Notes: generated by a model from the sequence alone, not told the origin. A stretch of DNA of 64,000 nucleotides from Colocasia esculenta (GCA_014218235.1 JACBKR010000783.1:434001-498000), one strand, 5' to 3'; counted from the first letter of the stretch, positions 1 through 12,010 are shown. Numbers and translations are program-made.

Positions 1-399
1 GCGCGAAATCTCTGGATCTCCCTCACCTGGTAGGAGGTAGGGGTGAGCCTCTCGAGTCACTGGCTCAGTAGGGAAACTCCCTAGAAACCGAGCAAACATA
101 TACAAGTAGCAAAGCAGGAAATGCTACGCTAGCAATTTATAACATTATCTAGCAGGATATAAAACTGTAATTACCACTTATCCTTTGCTGCTCACACGTG
201 CCTGGCTCACACAAAACCTGTGGCTCCCAACTGAAGGCATCAAACTACAAGCAACGCACACAGAAACCTTGTGTACAACAAACAAACGTAGGGTTTCAGT
301 CCATTTTCACCCACATATGTGTTCCTACACATGCCATCTACTGTTTAGAAACTCGTCAAGCCGAACACTAACAAGTTGAATCGTCACTCGTCAACACTA
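1..399. other. No gene seen; left flank of satellite block
   Basis: I see no supported gene. An open frame at 185-379 begins with a non-ATG codon, shows no family similarity and is probably chance. The sequence becomes richer in CATATG-type motifs towards position 310, leading into the tandem array that follows. Confidence 0.5.
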
Positions 400-1640
400 A
401 CATATAAGCCTGTCTAACACAAACTCTAAGGGTTTACACCAACATATGACCATTTACAACAACATATATCCATTTACACCGATATATACCAATTTACACC
501 AACATATACCAGTTTTACAAGAACATGGCTACTCTTACACCCACATATAAGCCTGTCTAACACAAACTCTAAAACTCACTTTGGTAATGGGTTGGAGTTT
601 GAGTTAACTCCAACCCATGGCTAAAGTTATTCAAGGTTAACTCAATTTTTGCTTTGTGAGTGGGTTAGAAAAAGTTGAGTTAACTCTGTTCCGGGGGTGT
701 GAGTGGGTTAGAAAAAGTTGAGTTAACTCAAACCTAACTGAGTTAACTTTTTTTTGTTGCCAAAGTCCATTTTGAGTTAACTCTGAGTTAACTTTGAGTT
801 AACTCTGAATTAACCCTTTACCAAAGTGAGGCTAAGGGTTTACACCACCTTATGACCATTTACAACAACATATATCCATTTACACCAATATATACCAATT
901 TACACCAACATATACCAGTTTTACAAGAACATGGCTACTCTTACACCCACATATAAGCCTGTCTAACACAAACTCTAAGGGTTTACACCAACTTATGACC
1001 ATTTACAACAACATATATCCATTTACACCAATATATACCAATTTACACCAACATATACCAGTTTTACAACAACATGGCTACTCTTACACCCACATATAAG
1101 CCTGTCTAACACAAACTCTAAGGGTTTACACCACCTTATGACCATTTACAACAACATATATCCATTTACACCAATATATACCAATTTACACCAACATATA
1201 CCAGTTTTACAACAACATGGCTACTCTTACACCCACATATAAGCCTGTCTAACACAAACTCTAAGGGTTTACACCAACTTATGACCATTTACAACAACAT
1301 ATATCCATTTACACCAATATATACCAATTTACACCAATATATACCAGTTTTACAACAACATGACTACTCTTACACCCACATATAAGCCTGTCTAACACAA
1401 ACTCTAAGGGTTTACACCAACTTATGACTATTTACAACAACATATATCCATTTACACCAATATATACCAATTTACACCAACATATACCAGTTTTACAAGA
1501 ACATGGCTACTCTTACACCCACATATAAGCCTGTCTAACACAAACTCTAAGGGTTTACACCAACTTATGACCATTTACAACAACATATATCCATTTACAC
1601 CAATATATACCAATTTACACCAACATATACAGTTTTACAA
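400..1640. repeat. 143-bp tandem repeat (satellite) array
   Basis: The word CTAAGGGTTTACACC recurs at about 426, 832, 975, 1118, 1261, 1404 and 1547, a spacing of 143 bp apart from one copy interrupted by a MITE. Each unit is built from roughly seven degenerate ~20-bp sub-repeats of the type TTTACACCAACATATACC, so this is a higher-order repeat. Copies differ at few positions, suggesting recent amplification. The short open frames inside are repeat artefacts. Confidence 0.93.
573..832. mobile_element. Tourist/Harbinger-like MITE, TSD TAA
   Basis: This 260-bp insertion breaks the first satellite unit. Its ends are inverted repeats with core CTCACTTTGGTAA on the left and TTACCAAAGTGAG on the right (13 of 15 terminal bases match). 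It is flanked by TAA at 570-572 and 833-835, the target duplication typical of PIF/Harbinger elements. The interior is rich in the palindrome GAGTTAACTC and can fold extensively. It encodes no protein. Only one satellite copy carries it, so it inserted after the array formed. Confidence 0.8.
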
Positions 1641-1979
1641 CAACATATGCCAAGTCTTACACCCACATATGCCTGTGTTACACCAACCGTTGCTAGTTGT
1701 ACACCAACATATGCCCATGTACACCAACATATATGCATTTACACCAACATATACTCGTTTACACCAAGATGAAACTTTCATTGGTTTTGCCAGATCTGGA
1801 TGGCACAAAGAAAGCATCGGCTGTCGACAACCAGCATGTGCCTGTCGACAACCAACACTATGCTTAAGAATTTCAGTTCTGGATGACAGTTCTGCTGCAG
1901 TGGCTGTCGACAGACAATGGTCATCTGTCGACAGCCGATGGTCAATGTTCAGAATAATTTCAACTTCTCCATTCTGTAA
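1641..1979. repeat. Diverged ~20-bp repeats and a GTCGAC inverted repeat
   Basis: Diverged ACACCAACATATG units continue to about 1770. From 1815 to 1940 there is a perfect 15-bp inverted repeat (CATCGGCTGTCGACA at 1815-1829 against TGTCGACAGCCGATG at 1926-1940), with two further CTGTCGACA copies between. The open frames on both strands here are unsupported. Confidence 0.6.
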
Positions 1980-2385
1980 TTCATTTACATGAAAATGGTA
2001 TATGTTGGGTTCAACCATACCATATGTACTTTTCACTAACATATGTTTGTACAAATGTCACCTCCCCATTTACATCAAAATGGTATATGTTGGGTTCAAC
2101 CATACCATATGTACTTTTCACTAACATATGTTTGTACAAATGTCACCTCCCCATTTACATCAAAATGGTATATGTTGGGTTCAACCATACCATATGTACT
2201 TTTCACTAACATATGTTTGTACAAATGTCACCTCCCCATTTACATCAAAATGGTATATGTTGGGTTCAACCATACCATATGTACTTTTCACTAACATATG
2301 TTTGTACAAATGTCACCTCCCCATTTACATCAAAATGGTATATGTTGGGTTCAACCATACCACATGCCAGTTTTATACTAACATA
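1980..2385. repeat. 85-bp tandem repeat, about 4.5 copies
   Basis: The block containing TGTTGGGTTCAACCATACC recurs every 85 bp (for example 2006 and 2091), with nearly identical copies. The unit contains CTAACATATGTTTGTACA and so is related to the surrounding CATATG-rich minisatellites. It lies immediately downstream of the stop codon of the minus-strand FAR1-like gene. The overlapping 61-181-residue open frames are products of the repetition. Confidence 0.9.
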
Positions 2386-2421
2386 TGTTTGTACAAATTT
2401 CACCTTCCTCCTATCATTCAT

Positions 2422-5400
2422 TTACATCAAAATAGTTGTAGTTGGTGCAACCAACCACATTGGCTGCATTGGTGCTTGCATTGGTGCCTGCATTGGTGCC
2501 TGTTGTGGTGCCTGCATTGGTGCCTGTTGTGGTGCCTGCATTGGTGCCTGCATTGGTGTCTGCATTGGTGTCTGCATTGCTGCCTGCATTGGTGCCTGCA
2601 TTGGTGTCTGCATTGGTATCTGCATTGCCATCTGCATTGCTCCTGCCTGCACTGTTGTTGGTTGAAACATTAGGTGCAATTGTTGATGCAAGGGTGGCTG
2701 CAAGGGTGTATGCATGAGTGGCTGCATTGCTGGCTCCAAGGGTGGCTGCATACTTTCTTTTTCATTTCTGTTTTTCTTTCTCCTCTTCTCAACAGAACTT
2801 TGAATTCTCTTCTCCTTTGGTCGTCCTTTCCTCGATGCTCGAGGAGGATCACAAACTCGAATCTCCTCCCTAGGTTGCTCAGCTATATTTGCATCAACAA
2901 CTCCTAACATTCTTTTAATTAGCATAGGTATTACCTCCCTTGCCACATCAAATGCAGCATTTGAAGATGCGCCAATCTCAGCAATTTTCACTGTTTGATG
3001 AAGTAGGTAGCTGTAACGAGAACTTTCATCAAGACAATTGTTGCCATCCATGTTGTATTCACCAAAACTATGTCTGTACCGCATCTCTTTTGTCCATCGC
3101 TTTAAAATATATCTCTGTGGAATGCTACTTATACCAACAAGCTGAAAAGCAATTAATGCATGTCTACATAAATATCCTCTAAATTCAAAACACCGGCAAC
3201 CACATATAACCACCCCAGTTTTATCACATGTCACTGTAAATTCTTTCTCAAACATCCTTTCGACTCCTTTAACTTTAATCTTATCAATAGATTTCACTCT
3301 TAGGCCCAGGCCATTTTCGTTAGCATCTAATATTGTAGGTTGACATGAAGTCATCTCAAGAACCTCTTTCTGAAATTTTTGAAAGATACCCCTTGTGTAA
3401 ATTTCAGCAGCTTGCCTCTCAAATGTACTTGAAGTTTTCAAGAATGCTATAGTCTCTAATGTCTTAACATCAGCCTCTTCTTCCGCATTCCATCTTTTCT
3501 CAAGTGCGGTCCTATATTGAAGTATGAACTCTTTAAGTGTTGTCTTAGATTGAACAAATTCATCAAAGAAATGGTTAATGCTCTCACTTCTTTGTGACGA
3601 TGACATACCTACACGTAAAACAATATATTGTGAGAACAACAATTGGTCCAAACTTATGTCTATCACATATGGTAAAAAGTATGCATAATTTTCAGATGGA
3701 ACTTACCAGCAAAAAAGTGATCATTTACATACACAGGAACCCATTTTTGACGGCACTGGTATATATTCTGCAGCCACTCATTTTCTCTACATTCCACATA
3801 TTCATCCATCATCACATCCCACTTTTCTACAAATTCATGAGTTGTTACACAATCATAGATGCATTTATCAAATTCTCCCATAAATTCAGGATACTTTTTA
3901 CAAATATGGCCTATCTTTTCAGGTATCTTCTTCAATATATGCCACAAGCAAAATCGATGCCTGGTATTGGGAAACACTTCAGCTATAGCCATTTCTATAG
4001 CCTTATCTTGATCCGTAATAATTCCCTTTGGTGAAACTCCACCATTTGCTTCTAACCAACTCTGAAATACCCATGTAAATGTTTCAATCTTCTCATTACA
4101 TAGCAGTGCACACCCAAGTAAGATAGACTGTCCATGGTGATTCACCCCAACAAAAGGAGCAAATGGCATTTCATATCTGTTCGTTAGATAAGTGGTATCA
4201 AATGTAACCACATCAGAGAAATAGCTACATGCTGTGCGTGATCTACCATCAATCCAAAAAATATTTGACAACTGGTCATGCTCATTCAAGTCAAATGAAT
4301 AAAAGAATGTTGGATCCTTGCATTTCATTTCAGTAAAATGGCGAAGCATTCTTTGTGCATCACCCTCTCTCAATTTAGATTGCCGTTCTCTATTCAAAAA
4401 ATTTCGACAATCTTTCTCCGTAAATGATAAACTCCGTATACTACCCTTCCTTTTTGCCATGTAAGACATGACTTTTGTAGTGGATATGCCTACACTACGC
4501 ATCTTCAAGATTTCAGCCTTCTCCGGAGTAGTTATCCGTCGATGCGATCTTAAATAAGCAGTTGCAACTGTGTTCAGCTCATGATTATGCTCAAGTAAAA
4601 CATCAGAGAATACAAATTCTCCACTATCTTTGTCTAATTTCACTTTTATTGATGCTGTGCAACCGATTTTTGCAGAGTCTTTATGATTTTGTGAATTGGC
4701 CTTCCTCCTTGCTTTTCCATTTCTCCAACAAACAAAATGAGCAAAAACACAAACTTTTCCACTAAATTTGCTGCTAAATGTACTAATGCCAAAACCCATG
4801 TGCCTTGCATATGTGTTGTAGTATTTTTTTGGCATCGTTTATGAACTCAAATTTCATGCCATTGCATGGCGCTAAAGACCTCCCAATCACATTATTCTCT
4901 GTAGTCTTCGATGGAGTCTTCAATGCATCTATTCCACTTTTATCTTGTTCACCTGTAACATAAGACAATTGATGTCAGATGGACATATGTCTATTCATAC
5001 AAACAAATATCTCTGAACAAACATATCTCAATTTACACCAAAAAATATCAGTTTGCACCAACAAATGTTATACTGGACCAACATATATACATTTACATTT
5101 ACATATGCTTTGGGAAGCAGCATATGTCACTTTAAACCATCATTTATTATTTAACAATCATATATCAGTTTGGTCTAATATGTAACAGGAACCAACATAT
5201 CTAAGTTAAAACCAACATATGTCTATGGGAACCAATATGTTCACTTTAAACTATCAAATATCACTGGACAAACATTTTTCACTCTCCTCTAATTTATTTC
5301 AGTTTGCACTAACAAATGCTACAATAGACCAGCATATACGGTTACACCGACATATGGCTATATTAACCAACATATGTCAGTTCTATGACCAATATGTACT

Positions 5401-5491
5401 GCTTTACACAGACATATGTCAGATGTTGGCGCATTAAATACATACCTTCTTCCACAAACTTTGAAGAGGACACAAAATCCAATCCACTCAT
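2422..5491 (-). CDS. FRS: FAR1/FHY3-related, MULE-transposase-like protein (one-base frameshift)
   Basis: This is a FAR1-RELATED SEQUENCE-type protein: a Mutator-like transposase, domesticated or still part of a transposon, expected to bind DNA in the nucleus. Proposed exons on the minus strand are 5491-5446, 4952-3707 and 3608-2422. Both introns have GT-AG ends (GTATGT...ACAG and GTAAGT...GTAG) and matching phases. Visible in order are the FAR1 DNA-binding domain with its Cys/His residues (CVFAHFVCWRNG, LEHNHEL), the MULE transposase core (DTTYLTNRYEMPFAPFVGVNHHG, split by family convention), and a SWIM zinc finger (CGCRCFEFRGYLCRHAL). The C-terminus is low-complexity Met-Gln-Ala-Pro repeats. 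A run of seven T at 4824-4830 puts the start of the FAR1 domain out of frame with the rest. Discounting one base there, the spliced length is exactly 826 codons, stop included. This could be a recent pseudogene or an assembly indel. No terminal inverted repeats were found, so gene versus transposon is undecided. Confidence 0.8.
2455..2665 (-). repeat. 12-bp coding minisatellite (MQAP repeats)
   Basis: About sixteen tandem copies of TGCATTGGTGCC-like 12-mers read on the minus strand as Met/Gln-Gln-Ala/Thr-Pro tetrapeptides at the C-terminus of the FAR1-like protein. Being a multiple of three, copy changes keep frame. Such a tail is not a usual part of FAR1 proteins; it probably arose by local amplification. 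Confidence 0.85.
4975..5440. repeat. Diverged ~20-bp CATATG minisatellite in intron 1
   Basis: Most of the first intron (4953-5445) of the FAR1-like gene is degenerate units such as CAGTTTGCACCAACAAATG and AACCAACATATG. They are the same motif, in the same orientation, as the sub-repeats of the 143-bp array on the other side of the gene. Confidence 0.65.
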
Positions 5492-5499
5492 CACCGCTC

Positions 5500-6150
5500 C
5501 TACTTCCTCGCACGTTGGAAAGAAGAAGGTGAACAGAGTGAGAATGCCTTCTGATCGAAGAGCAAGGGACACTGCCGGAGGGAGCACGCGAAGGAGCCTT
5601 GGACACCGCCGGAGGGAGCGCGCGTTTGCACCAAGTCCTTCTCCAAAAGCAGGAAGAGGAGGAAGGGAAACTCTTGGTGCACACTGCCGGCGGGAGCGCG
5701 TTGCACACTGCCGCCCGTTGGAGCCTTGGACACTGCCGGTCTGAGGGAGGGCGCGTTGAAGCAGAGCCTTGGAGGGAAGTCTAAGTGCAGGTACACTGCA
5801 TGAGGGAGCGCGCGATGGAGCCTTGGAAAACGCCGGTGGGAGCGCGCGTTGCACTTTGCCGGAGGGAACGCCCGTCGAAGTGCAGGGACACTGCCAGAGG
5901 AAGAAAACGTATCCCGCCAACTCCTTCTTGTGGGGAGAACGCCTTTCGATCGTGCAGGCCACTGTCCGATCGTGCAGGCCACTGCCGGAGGATGGGAGCA
6001 AGACAACGTAGAACGAAGTGGGAGATGGGAGCAAGACAACGGAGATGGCGCGCGCGGGAAAAAGGGGCAAAGTTGTCATATCAATCACTGTCGAAGACTT
6101 GTTGGCGTAGTCGGGCCATTTGGCAGCTGACATGGAAGTGCTCCACGTGG
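5500..6150. repeat. GC-rich upstream region with imperfect GCCGGAGGGAGCGCGCG repeats
   Basis: This stretch lies directly upstream of the proposed start codon (5491) of the minus-strand FAR1-like gene and is much more GC- and CpG-rich than its surroundings. The word GAGCCTTGGA followed by CACTGCCGG and GGGAGCGCGCG recurs about five times with variable spacing. Position and composition fit a promoter or 5' leader, but no TATA box or transcript start can be defined. The open frames on both strands are unsupported. Confidence 0.45.
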
Positions 6151-6918
6151 GGCTATGTGAATGGGTTTGTATATTGACATGTCACTGGTTTGCAACGACT
6201 TGGTTTGCACCAAGTCGTTCTCTTAAGAATAATAGCGCGTCTCAAATGGTCGGCGCATGCACGTACGGTTTTTCACCAACTTGACATGAGAAAATTCTTG
6301 AAGTGGAGAGAACTTAAGTGTGCGTCATATCCATCACTTGATTCGATTCCATCAGAGTGATCAAGTCTCCAAGTGGGTCAAGAACGAGTGGAAGCAACAG
6401 GGTTCAACTATATGTTTGAAAGAATAATATATATCTTTAAAAGCCAACATTTTAGTGCGAAAATAATCTTATCATGGAAACATTATAAAGAAAAAACTCT
6501 ACTATACGTACATGTACGTACAATAGACAAGTGAAATACTTCTGCGCTCGTCGTGTGTTTTTTTTTTATTACGTATGTACATGCATGTGCATGATATTTT
6601 TGTCATTATATACGTAATTGAGTTAATATCCCATTTTTTAATTGAATTATACATGCAACGTTACGCTGCTGGCGATAGATAATATTGGTTTTCAAACAAC
6701 TAGATGAGATACAGATCATGGGGAGAAAAATTAATAGAACGAGGTAAACTTTCCTGTTCAAGGGGGCCTGTCGAAGAAAGCAAAATATGTGTTGTTGGAT
6801 GCCACCATGCATGTTAGGAAGCTGTAATCGATCTTTGAGCATTCTTGTATTGGATGCTAGCTGTTGCACCTGGTGTTGCGATGTTAGATGCCATCCCACA
6901 GTGTGCTATATATCCTTC
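6151..6918. other. No gene seen; AT-rich intergenic sequence
   Basis: AT-rich sequence with short TACGTA/CATG runs near 6500-6600. No family-like reading frame, repeat array or element terminus was recognised here. Confidence 0.5.
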
Positions 6919-7963
6919 GAATACAAGAAATATAGTATATGTAACTTATGTAGATGTCTTCGTACAACCATCTACATATGTTACATATGTATATAGACGG
7001 TTTTTTATAATCATCTACATATCTAACATATGTAGATGATTATGAATAGTCATCTACATAACTTATGTAGATATGTCGTTCATAGCCGTCTACGTATATT
7101 AGATATGTAGACGGTTTCTAATCACCGTCTATATATCAAACATGTGTAGATGGTTATGAATAATGATTTACATATATTTTTGTAAAATGTTTTTAATTCA
7201 TCAAATTTAAAATAAATATTTAGAATGCAAATTTATTAATAAAATAATTATTTAATATGTATACCATAATAAAAATAAAAAAATTATTTCTAAAACTTGT
7301 GTATTTTTTATTACATTAATATATTATCTTTGTTTGCAAATCCGTTGCTAATCTTTGTGTTGGCTATTTCCTTTGTAGATCTAGTCCAGATGGGGAGACG
7401 ATCAGTAATGATTAATGTTCTTCATACTTGTTGCTTCGCTCTCTCGCTCAATTCTAAAGCATTTATTTATCGAAAGAATCAAGTGCAATGTGATGGATCC
7501 ACCCTTTTCCGTCTGTAGGTAACATGACATAAGATTAACTAAGATTAACTGATCAAATGGACATCTTATATTTTTTAACAAATTTGTACAGATGAATTTT
7601 TTTTTATGTAAATAGAAGATATGTAGACGACTATTTAGCTGTCTAGAAAAAAAAATGTAGATGGCAACCGTCTACATATTTATTGTAGATGGATAAACTA
7701 CCATCTATATATCCTATTTTTTTAAATGAATAATTAACTGTCTATATATATATTTGTAGACAACTAAAGAAACCGTCTACATATATAATTAAGTAGACGG
7801 CTACTATTTGTAGACGGCTGTGGATAGCCGTCTACTGCCCACGGAATTTTTCTAGGCGGCTTTGTAGACGGTTTCTTAGCTGTCTATAAAAAGTTCTGTA
7901 GAAGATTTTTCGATTTTTGTAGACGACTTCCAGCAATCTATATATCTTATTTTTCTAGTAGTG
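6919..7963. mobile_element. Non-autonomous CACTA-like element
   Basis: The right end reads TTTTTCTAGTAGTG, the reverse complement of the canonical CACTACTAGAAAAA terminus. The left end GAATACAAGAAATA matches that terminus at 10 of 14 positions but has lost the initial CAC. Both ends are flanked by TTC (6916-6918 and 7964-7966), the 3-bp duplication expected for CACTA elements. The interior carries many direct and inverted copies of GTAGACGGCT/AGCCGTCTAC-type subterminal repeats. No transposase is present. Confidence 0.68.
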
Positions 7964-7966
7964 TTC

Positions 7967-9218
7967 TTAACGCCGGTGCTATCAATGTGGGACAAACTCA
8001 TATATAAGAGGGCGTTGAGATAGTTCAGTTTGCCATTAATGTTAGGCGTTAAACTTACTTTTCAAGGTGTGCTCTAAGAAGAGACTTAATTACCTAACAT
8101 GCAGTGAGGAGTTCAAACATATAAGAACAGGAACTTGGGTCTTCTCCAATAAGTTCCAGCATGCACGAAGGGACAAACTTAACATGGAAAATGGGGTATT
8201 ATAGCTAGTGGAGGAAGCTATATATATATATAGCACAGAGTGTAATCAGCTGCTACCGGATTTCCCCTTCAGTTGGCTCGTTAAATTTCTTCTGATCATA
8301 AGCCTCATTCAGTGCAGGTGGGAGACAGACCATGTGAACAGATGGGGACCCAGAGCACGTAGTTGTTGGAAGCTTGCCGCCAAAGGGTGCTTCCTCTTTT
8401 CGGCTTTTCCCCTCTCCCAAGCCGAGGAATTCTAATGACCATTGCAGGCAGCTGCAGGGAGCAAAGCAAGCTTGGAGGTCAAGCTGTCCCCACCCTCCGC
8501 TGTACATGTACTTTTGTCGACAGGAGCATCATGGGGGCGTTCTGTAGAGATGGGTGCATGCGATGCGATATCCCGAGTGTAGTACGCTGAGATGGTTATC
8601 CAAGCATGCATGCGCAGTACGGATGCCTACCCAGATCATGAGACGCTTTCTATCGTGCAGTTTCACGGTAGAAAGCCTTTCTCAGAGATCATCGTCTGCA
8701 AGAGCCAAGAGGTGATCATATGATCCCATTATTAGATGGGAAAGGAAAAGTACGTGACTCATCCTTAGATTTAAGTGAAACGTACGTATATACGTGAGTA
8801 CTGTAATTAGTTTTCATTGACGATTAATTCCAAGATCATAGTATATATGAATGAACAGCTAGAATTTTGAAAGTAGAAATACTTGTTACCACACTGGAGG
8901 AAAGAATTCATTCTCGTACAATATAAGTTTTCATAAAAACGCGAAGGCTTATCGCTGTTGATGCGATGATATTTAGAGGACGCGGGGGATAGAGTACTAC
9001 TGCTACAGTGTTACAGATATGATTATCAAAAAGGAATTAGTGTAAAAAAAATCCGAGATGAGTAGTACTGTTTGTACGTTCTTTTAGAATCAAGGTGTGC
9101 ATTTGCAGTTCGTAGTCTCTACTTGTTTAAGATGTTTAATTTACTAAAGATACTCTTCACATCTCAGCAGCAGATCACAACCTATATTTATATATATCTA
9201 GCTGTTAGCCACAAGGAT
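7967..9218. other. No gene seen; intergenic
   Basis: Ordinary AT-rich sequence with a short TA microsatellite near 8220. The open frames near 8208-8590 have no recognisable family and no consistent gene structure. Confidence 0.45.
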
Positions 9219-9265
9219 TAGGGTGTCAATTGGGTCGAGTTGGTCCGAAGGCGTGGTTGCCCGGT
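9219..9265. mobile_element. Left end of a small hAT-like element split by Tat element 1
   Basis: The sequence starts TAGGGTGTCAATTGGGTCG. It matches the inverted complement of the end at 33302 (TAGGGGTGGCAATGGGCCGGG in reverse complement). The two halves (9219-9265 and 32784-33302) become contiguous when element 1 and one CCGGT duplication are removed. The flanking 8 bp (ACAAGGAT and CTCAGGGT) agree only in part, so the target duplication is not convincing. Confidence 0.42.
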
Positions 9266-10389
9266 TGTTTGCACCTATTTTTGCAGCTATCAGGCTATTA
9301 ATGGGCCAGCAGCCCAAGAGTAAAAGGCAGGGTATGGTCTGTGTATTATACTAATGGCACTTGGTGTAAATCTTCAAGGAAAGAGGGGCTATCCCAGCCA
9401 CCGTAACCCTCAGAAAAAAGGCCCCTTAAAAAGCCTTTTTCTGGCCATGCAGCAGGAAGCGGCAGCAGGAGGGCAGAGGCGGCCAGCAGAGAGAGGGGCT
9501 TCTGGGTGGTTCTTCCCGCAGCAGAAGGAAGCGGCAGAGGAGCAGGAGAGGAGGTTGCAGACTCCCTTTCGTCTGGGAACTTGTGGTGAGAGCAGAGGAT
9601 AAGAGAGAAAAGAAAGTGAGCATGAGAGGAGAGGAGTGATGAATCCTGTTCTCTGTCATCCCTTCCCATTTATGTAATCTCCTTGTGTTCTTGCGGGAAT
9701 TCAAAAGAAAAGAATGGCTTCTCCATTTGATGATCAGATTTTATTTTAATGTACTATCTTATTGTTTTGTTCCGTTTTCCCCTTCATGGTCAGAATTTCA
9801 CGTTGATTAAATGCTTTGGTACATACTCTGGAACGCAGACATGAGGAGCCTGAACTGAGAGCATGGCGCCCTGCTTTAAATTTCTGTTTTCTTTTTTTTA
9901 TTATCTATCTTTCTGTCCTGCTTAACCGAATACATGATTTCTTTAGAATTGTCTATTTCTTTTGCTTTGCCACCGCCGATCAATCACCATTCCTCCCACA
10001 CATTGAACTGAACCTTATTTCTTATGTTCAATTCAGTCAGTGGAGGATGGTATAGCAGAATGTTCGGGTTTCCTTTTCTGGGCCAATTACCAGTTCGTAA
10101 TGATGGGTGCTTGTTATGCCACCCTTTTTGCTACGAATGTCCAGTTTGATCGATTTGAACAATAGGTATGTACAGCAGCCCACCGAGTGTTTTGTATGCT
10201 CCGCTGAACACTCACCTCCTCCATGTGAGATGTATTAGCATTTGATGAAAATAAACAATATGTTTCCCCTTTACGTGATCCCAATCGAATTATTGATTTA
10301 TTTCTATTCACTGTCAAAGTTTCCCCAAATTCCCGTTTTATATTTCTGAAATCATTCTTTGAGATGATGGTCTCGACTTCTTTCAATTT

Positions 10390-10925
10390 AAGCATTTAAA
10401 ATTCTGAACGGTGCCCCTGAGCGATACCACCGTTCAGACTGCCTCACTGTGAGATGGTCACCGTTCAGACTGTCTCACTGTGAGATAGCCACCGTTCAGA
10501 GTTTCTGCACTGCGTGATGCCCACCGTTCAGAGTTTTTGCACTGTAGAAGGCCCACCGTTCAGAGTTTCTGCACTGCGTGATGCCCACCGTTCAGAGTTT
10601 CTGCATTGTAGAAAGTCCACCGTTCAGGTTTTACGTACCATGTAGAGGCCACCGATCAGGTTTTCTTCACTGTGGAAGGGTCACCGTTCAGGTTCCCTTC
10701 ACTGTGGAAGGCCACCGATCAGGTTTCCTTCACTGTGGAAGGGTCACCGTTCAGGTTTCCTTCACTGTGGAAGGGTCACCGTTCAGGTTCCCTTCACTGT
10801 GGAAGGCCACCGATCAGGTTTCCTTCACTGTGGAAGGCCACCGTTCAGGTTCCCTTCACTGTGAAAGGCCACCGATCTGGTTTCATTCTTCACGAGATAC
10901 CACCGTTCAGGGTTACCACGTTCTC
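10390..10925 (+). repeat. CACCGTTCAG tandem repeats in 5' LTR
   Basis: About fifteen imperfect units of 32-37 bp, each beginning with CACCGTTCAG or CACCGATCAG followed by a TTYCTTCACTGTGGAAGG-like spacer. The same array is in the 3' LTR near 30100-30605, one unit shorter. The apparent 176- and 89-residue frames are products of the repetition. Confidence 0.9.
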
Positions 10926-11564
10926 CGGCCTTGGTATATAATGGTCATTTCCTGGATATGTCCGGAAAAACCAGTACCATGTGTCACCATGTTGTTGCCT
11001 TCGGCATCAACACTCTTTTTGGCACCGTCTCCATTATGGTGGACGAATGTCATGCACACCCCCCCCCACATGAAAATAAGGGGAGGTGCTGCCGAATTTT
11101 CGCCATGATTGGTTTGTGCCTATATAGTCACCAAGCAACTTGTGTTGTGATTCGGTACTATTGGCAAACATCGTGTCGCCGCTGTATGGCGAACATCATC
11201 CCGTGTGCATTACCTTAGGTTGGTGGGTGTTTGCACTAAAAGATCATCCCAACATATGGTGGGCAGGGATGATTCCCATCATGACAAATTATACCGAGTG
11301 ATCCGGATTTTACTCCGTCATGTTGTAATTGTATCGGCTTATTTTGTACTTCGTGAGTGCAAAAGAAATAAATGAGTACCGGTGCAATGTATGTCATCCG
11401 ATTAACAAATCAAATGCAAAGACAAACAAGGGAAATAACAATAACAACAAATAATAATAATAATAATGATAGTCACAAATGACGACACAATAAATGAAAA
11501 TAAAGGAAATATCAAAAGAAACAAACATCTTCAAAATTGGCCATCAACATTCAGCTTGATCGGT

Positions 11565-12010
11565 GGTGCACACCCCCCACCGTTCAGACCATACTCATGC
11601 ATACATGTGCCACCGTTCAGGCCCCCATGAACCATAGCCACCGTTCAGCCTGATCGGTGCAGGTAGTACTTCCCCACCATTCAGCTATACATGCATATAG
11701 GCAGGTCACCGTTCAGATTTCTATGGCCACCGTTCAGCATATTGTGCATATAGGTAAGCCACCGTTCAGCTTTCTATGGCCACCGTTCAGTATATTGTAC
11801 ATATAACCAGGCCACCGTTCAGCTTTCCATGGTCACCGTTCAGCATATTGCACACATGAACAGACCACCGTTCTGTTTTCCCTGTTCATTTCCAATTTCA
11901 ATAAAGCCACCGTTTAGCTTCCTATATACAGTACCCCACCGTTCTGCACTGTTCATGCATACACATCACTACACACTCTCTCTCCATCCATTAGCTCCAC
12001 CGATCCGCAC
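11565..12010 (+). repeat. Second CACCGTTCAG cluster in 5' LTR
   Basis: The same decamer recurs about fourteen times with longer, different spacers (CTTTCTATGGC, CATATTGTGCATATAGG and others), ending in variants CACCGTTCTG and CACCGATCCG. The corresponding block in the 3' LTR is 31260-31705. It is followed by a purely AT-rich AAATAAATCAAA-like stretch to about 12600. Confidence 0.85.

Noticed and set aside
400..1640. Possible CRISPR-like array because of regular spacing
   Set aside because: The whole 143-bp unit is conserved; there are no unique spacers, and the context is plant nuclear DNA.
1567..2673. Several 60-180-residue open frames on both strands
   Set aside because: They lie in 143-bp, 85-bp and 12-bp tandem repeats, repeat themselves in sequence and show no family similarity.
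5358..6177. Frames of up to 256 residues on both strands of the GC-rich block
   Set aside because: The lack of stops follows from high GC; translations are Arg/Pro/Ser-rich and repetitive. Only the last codons next to 5446 fit the FAR1-like gene.
10578..11218. Frames of 89-176 residues, repeated at 30271-30914
   Set aside because: Inside both LTRs and made of CACCGTTCAG repeats.
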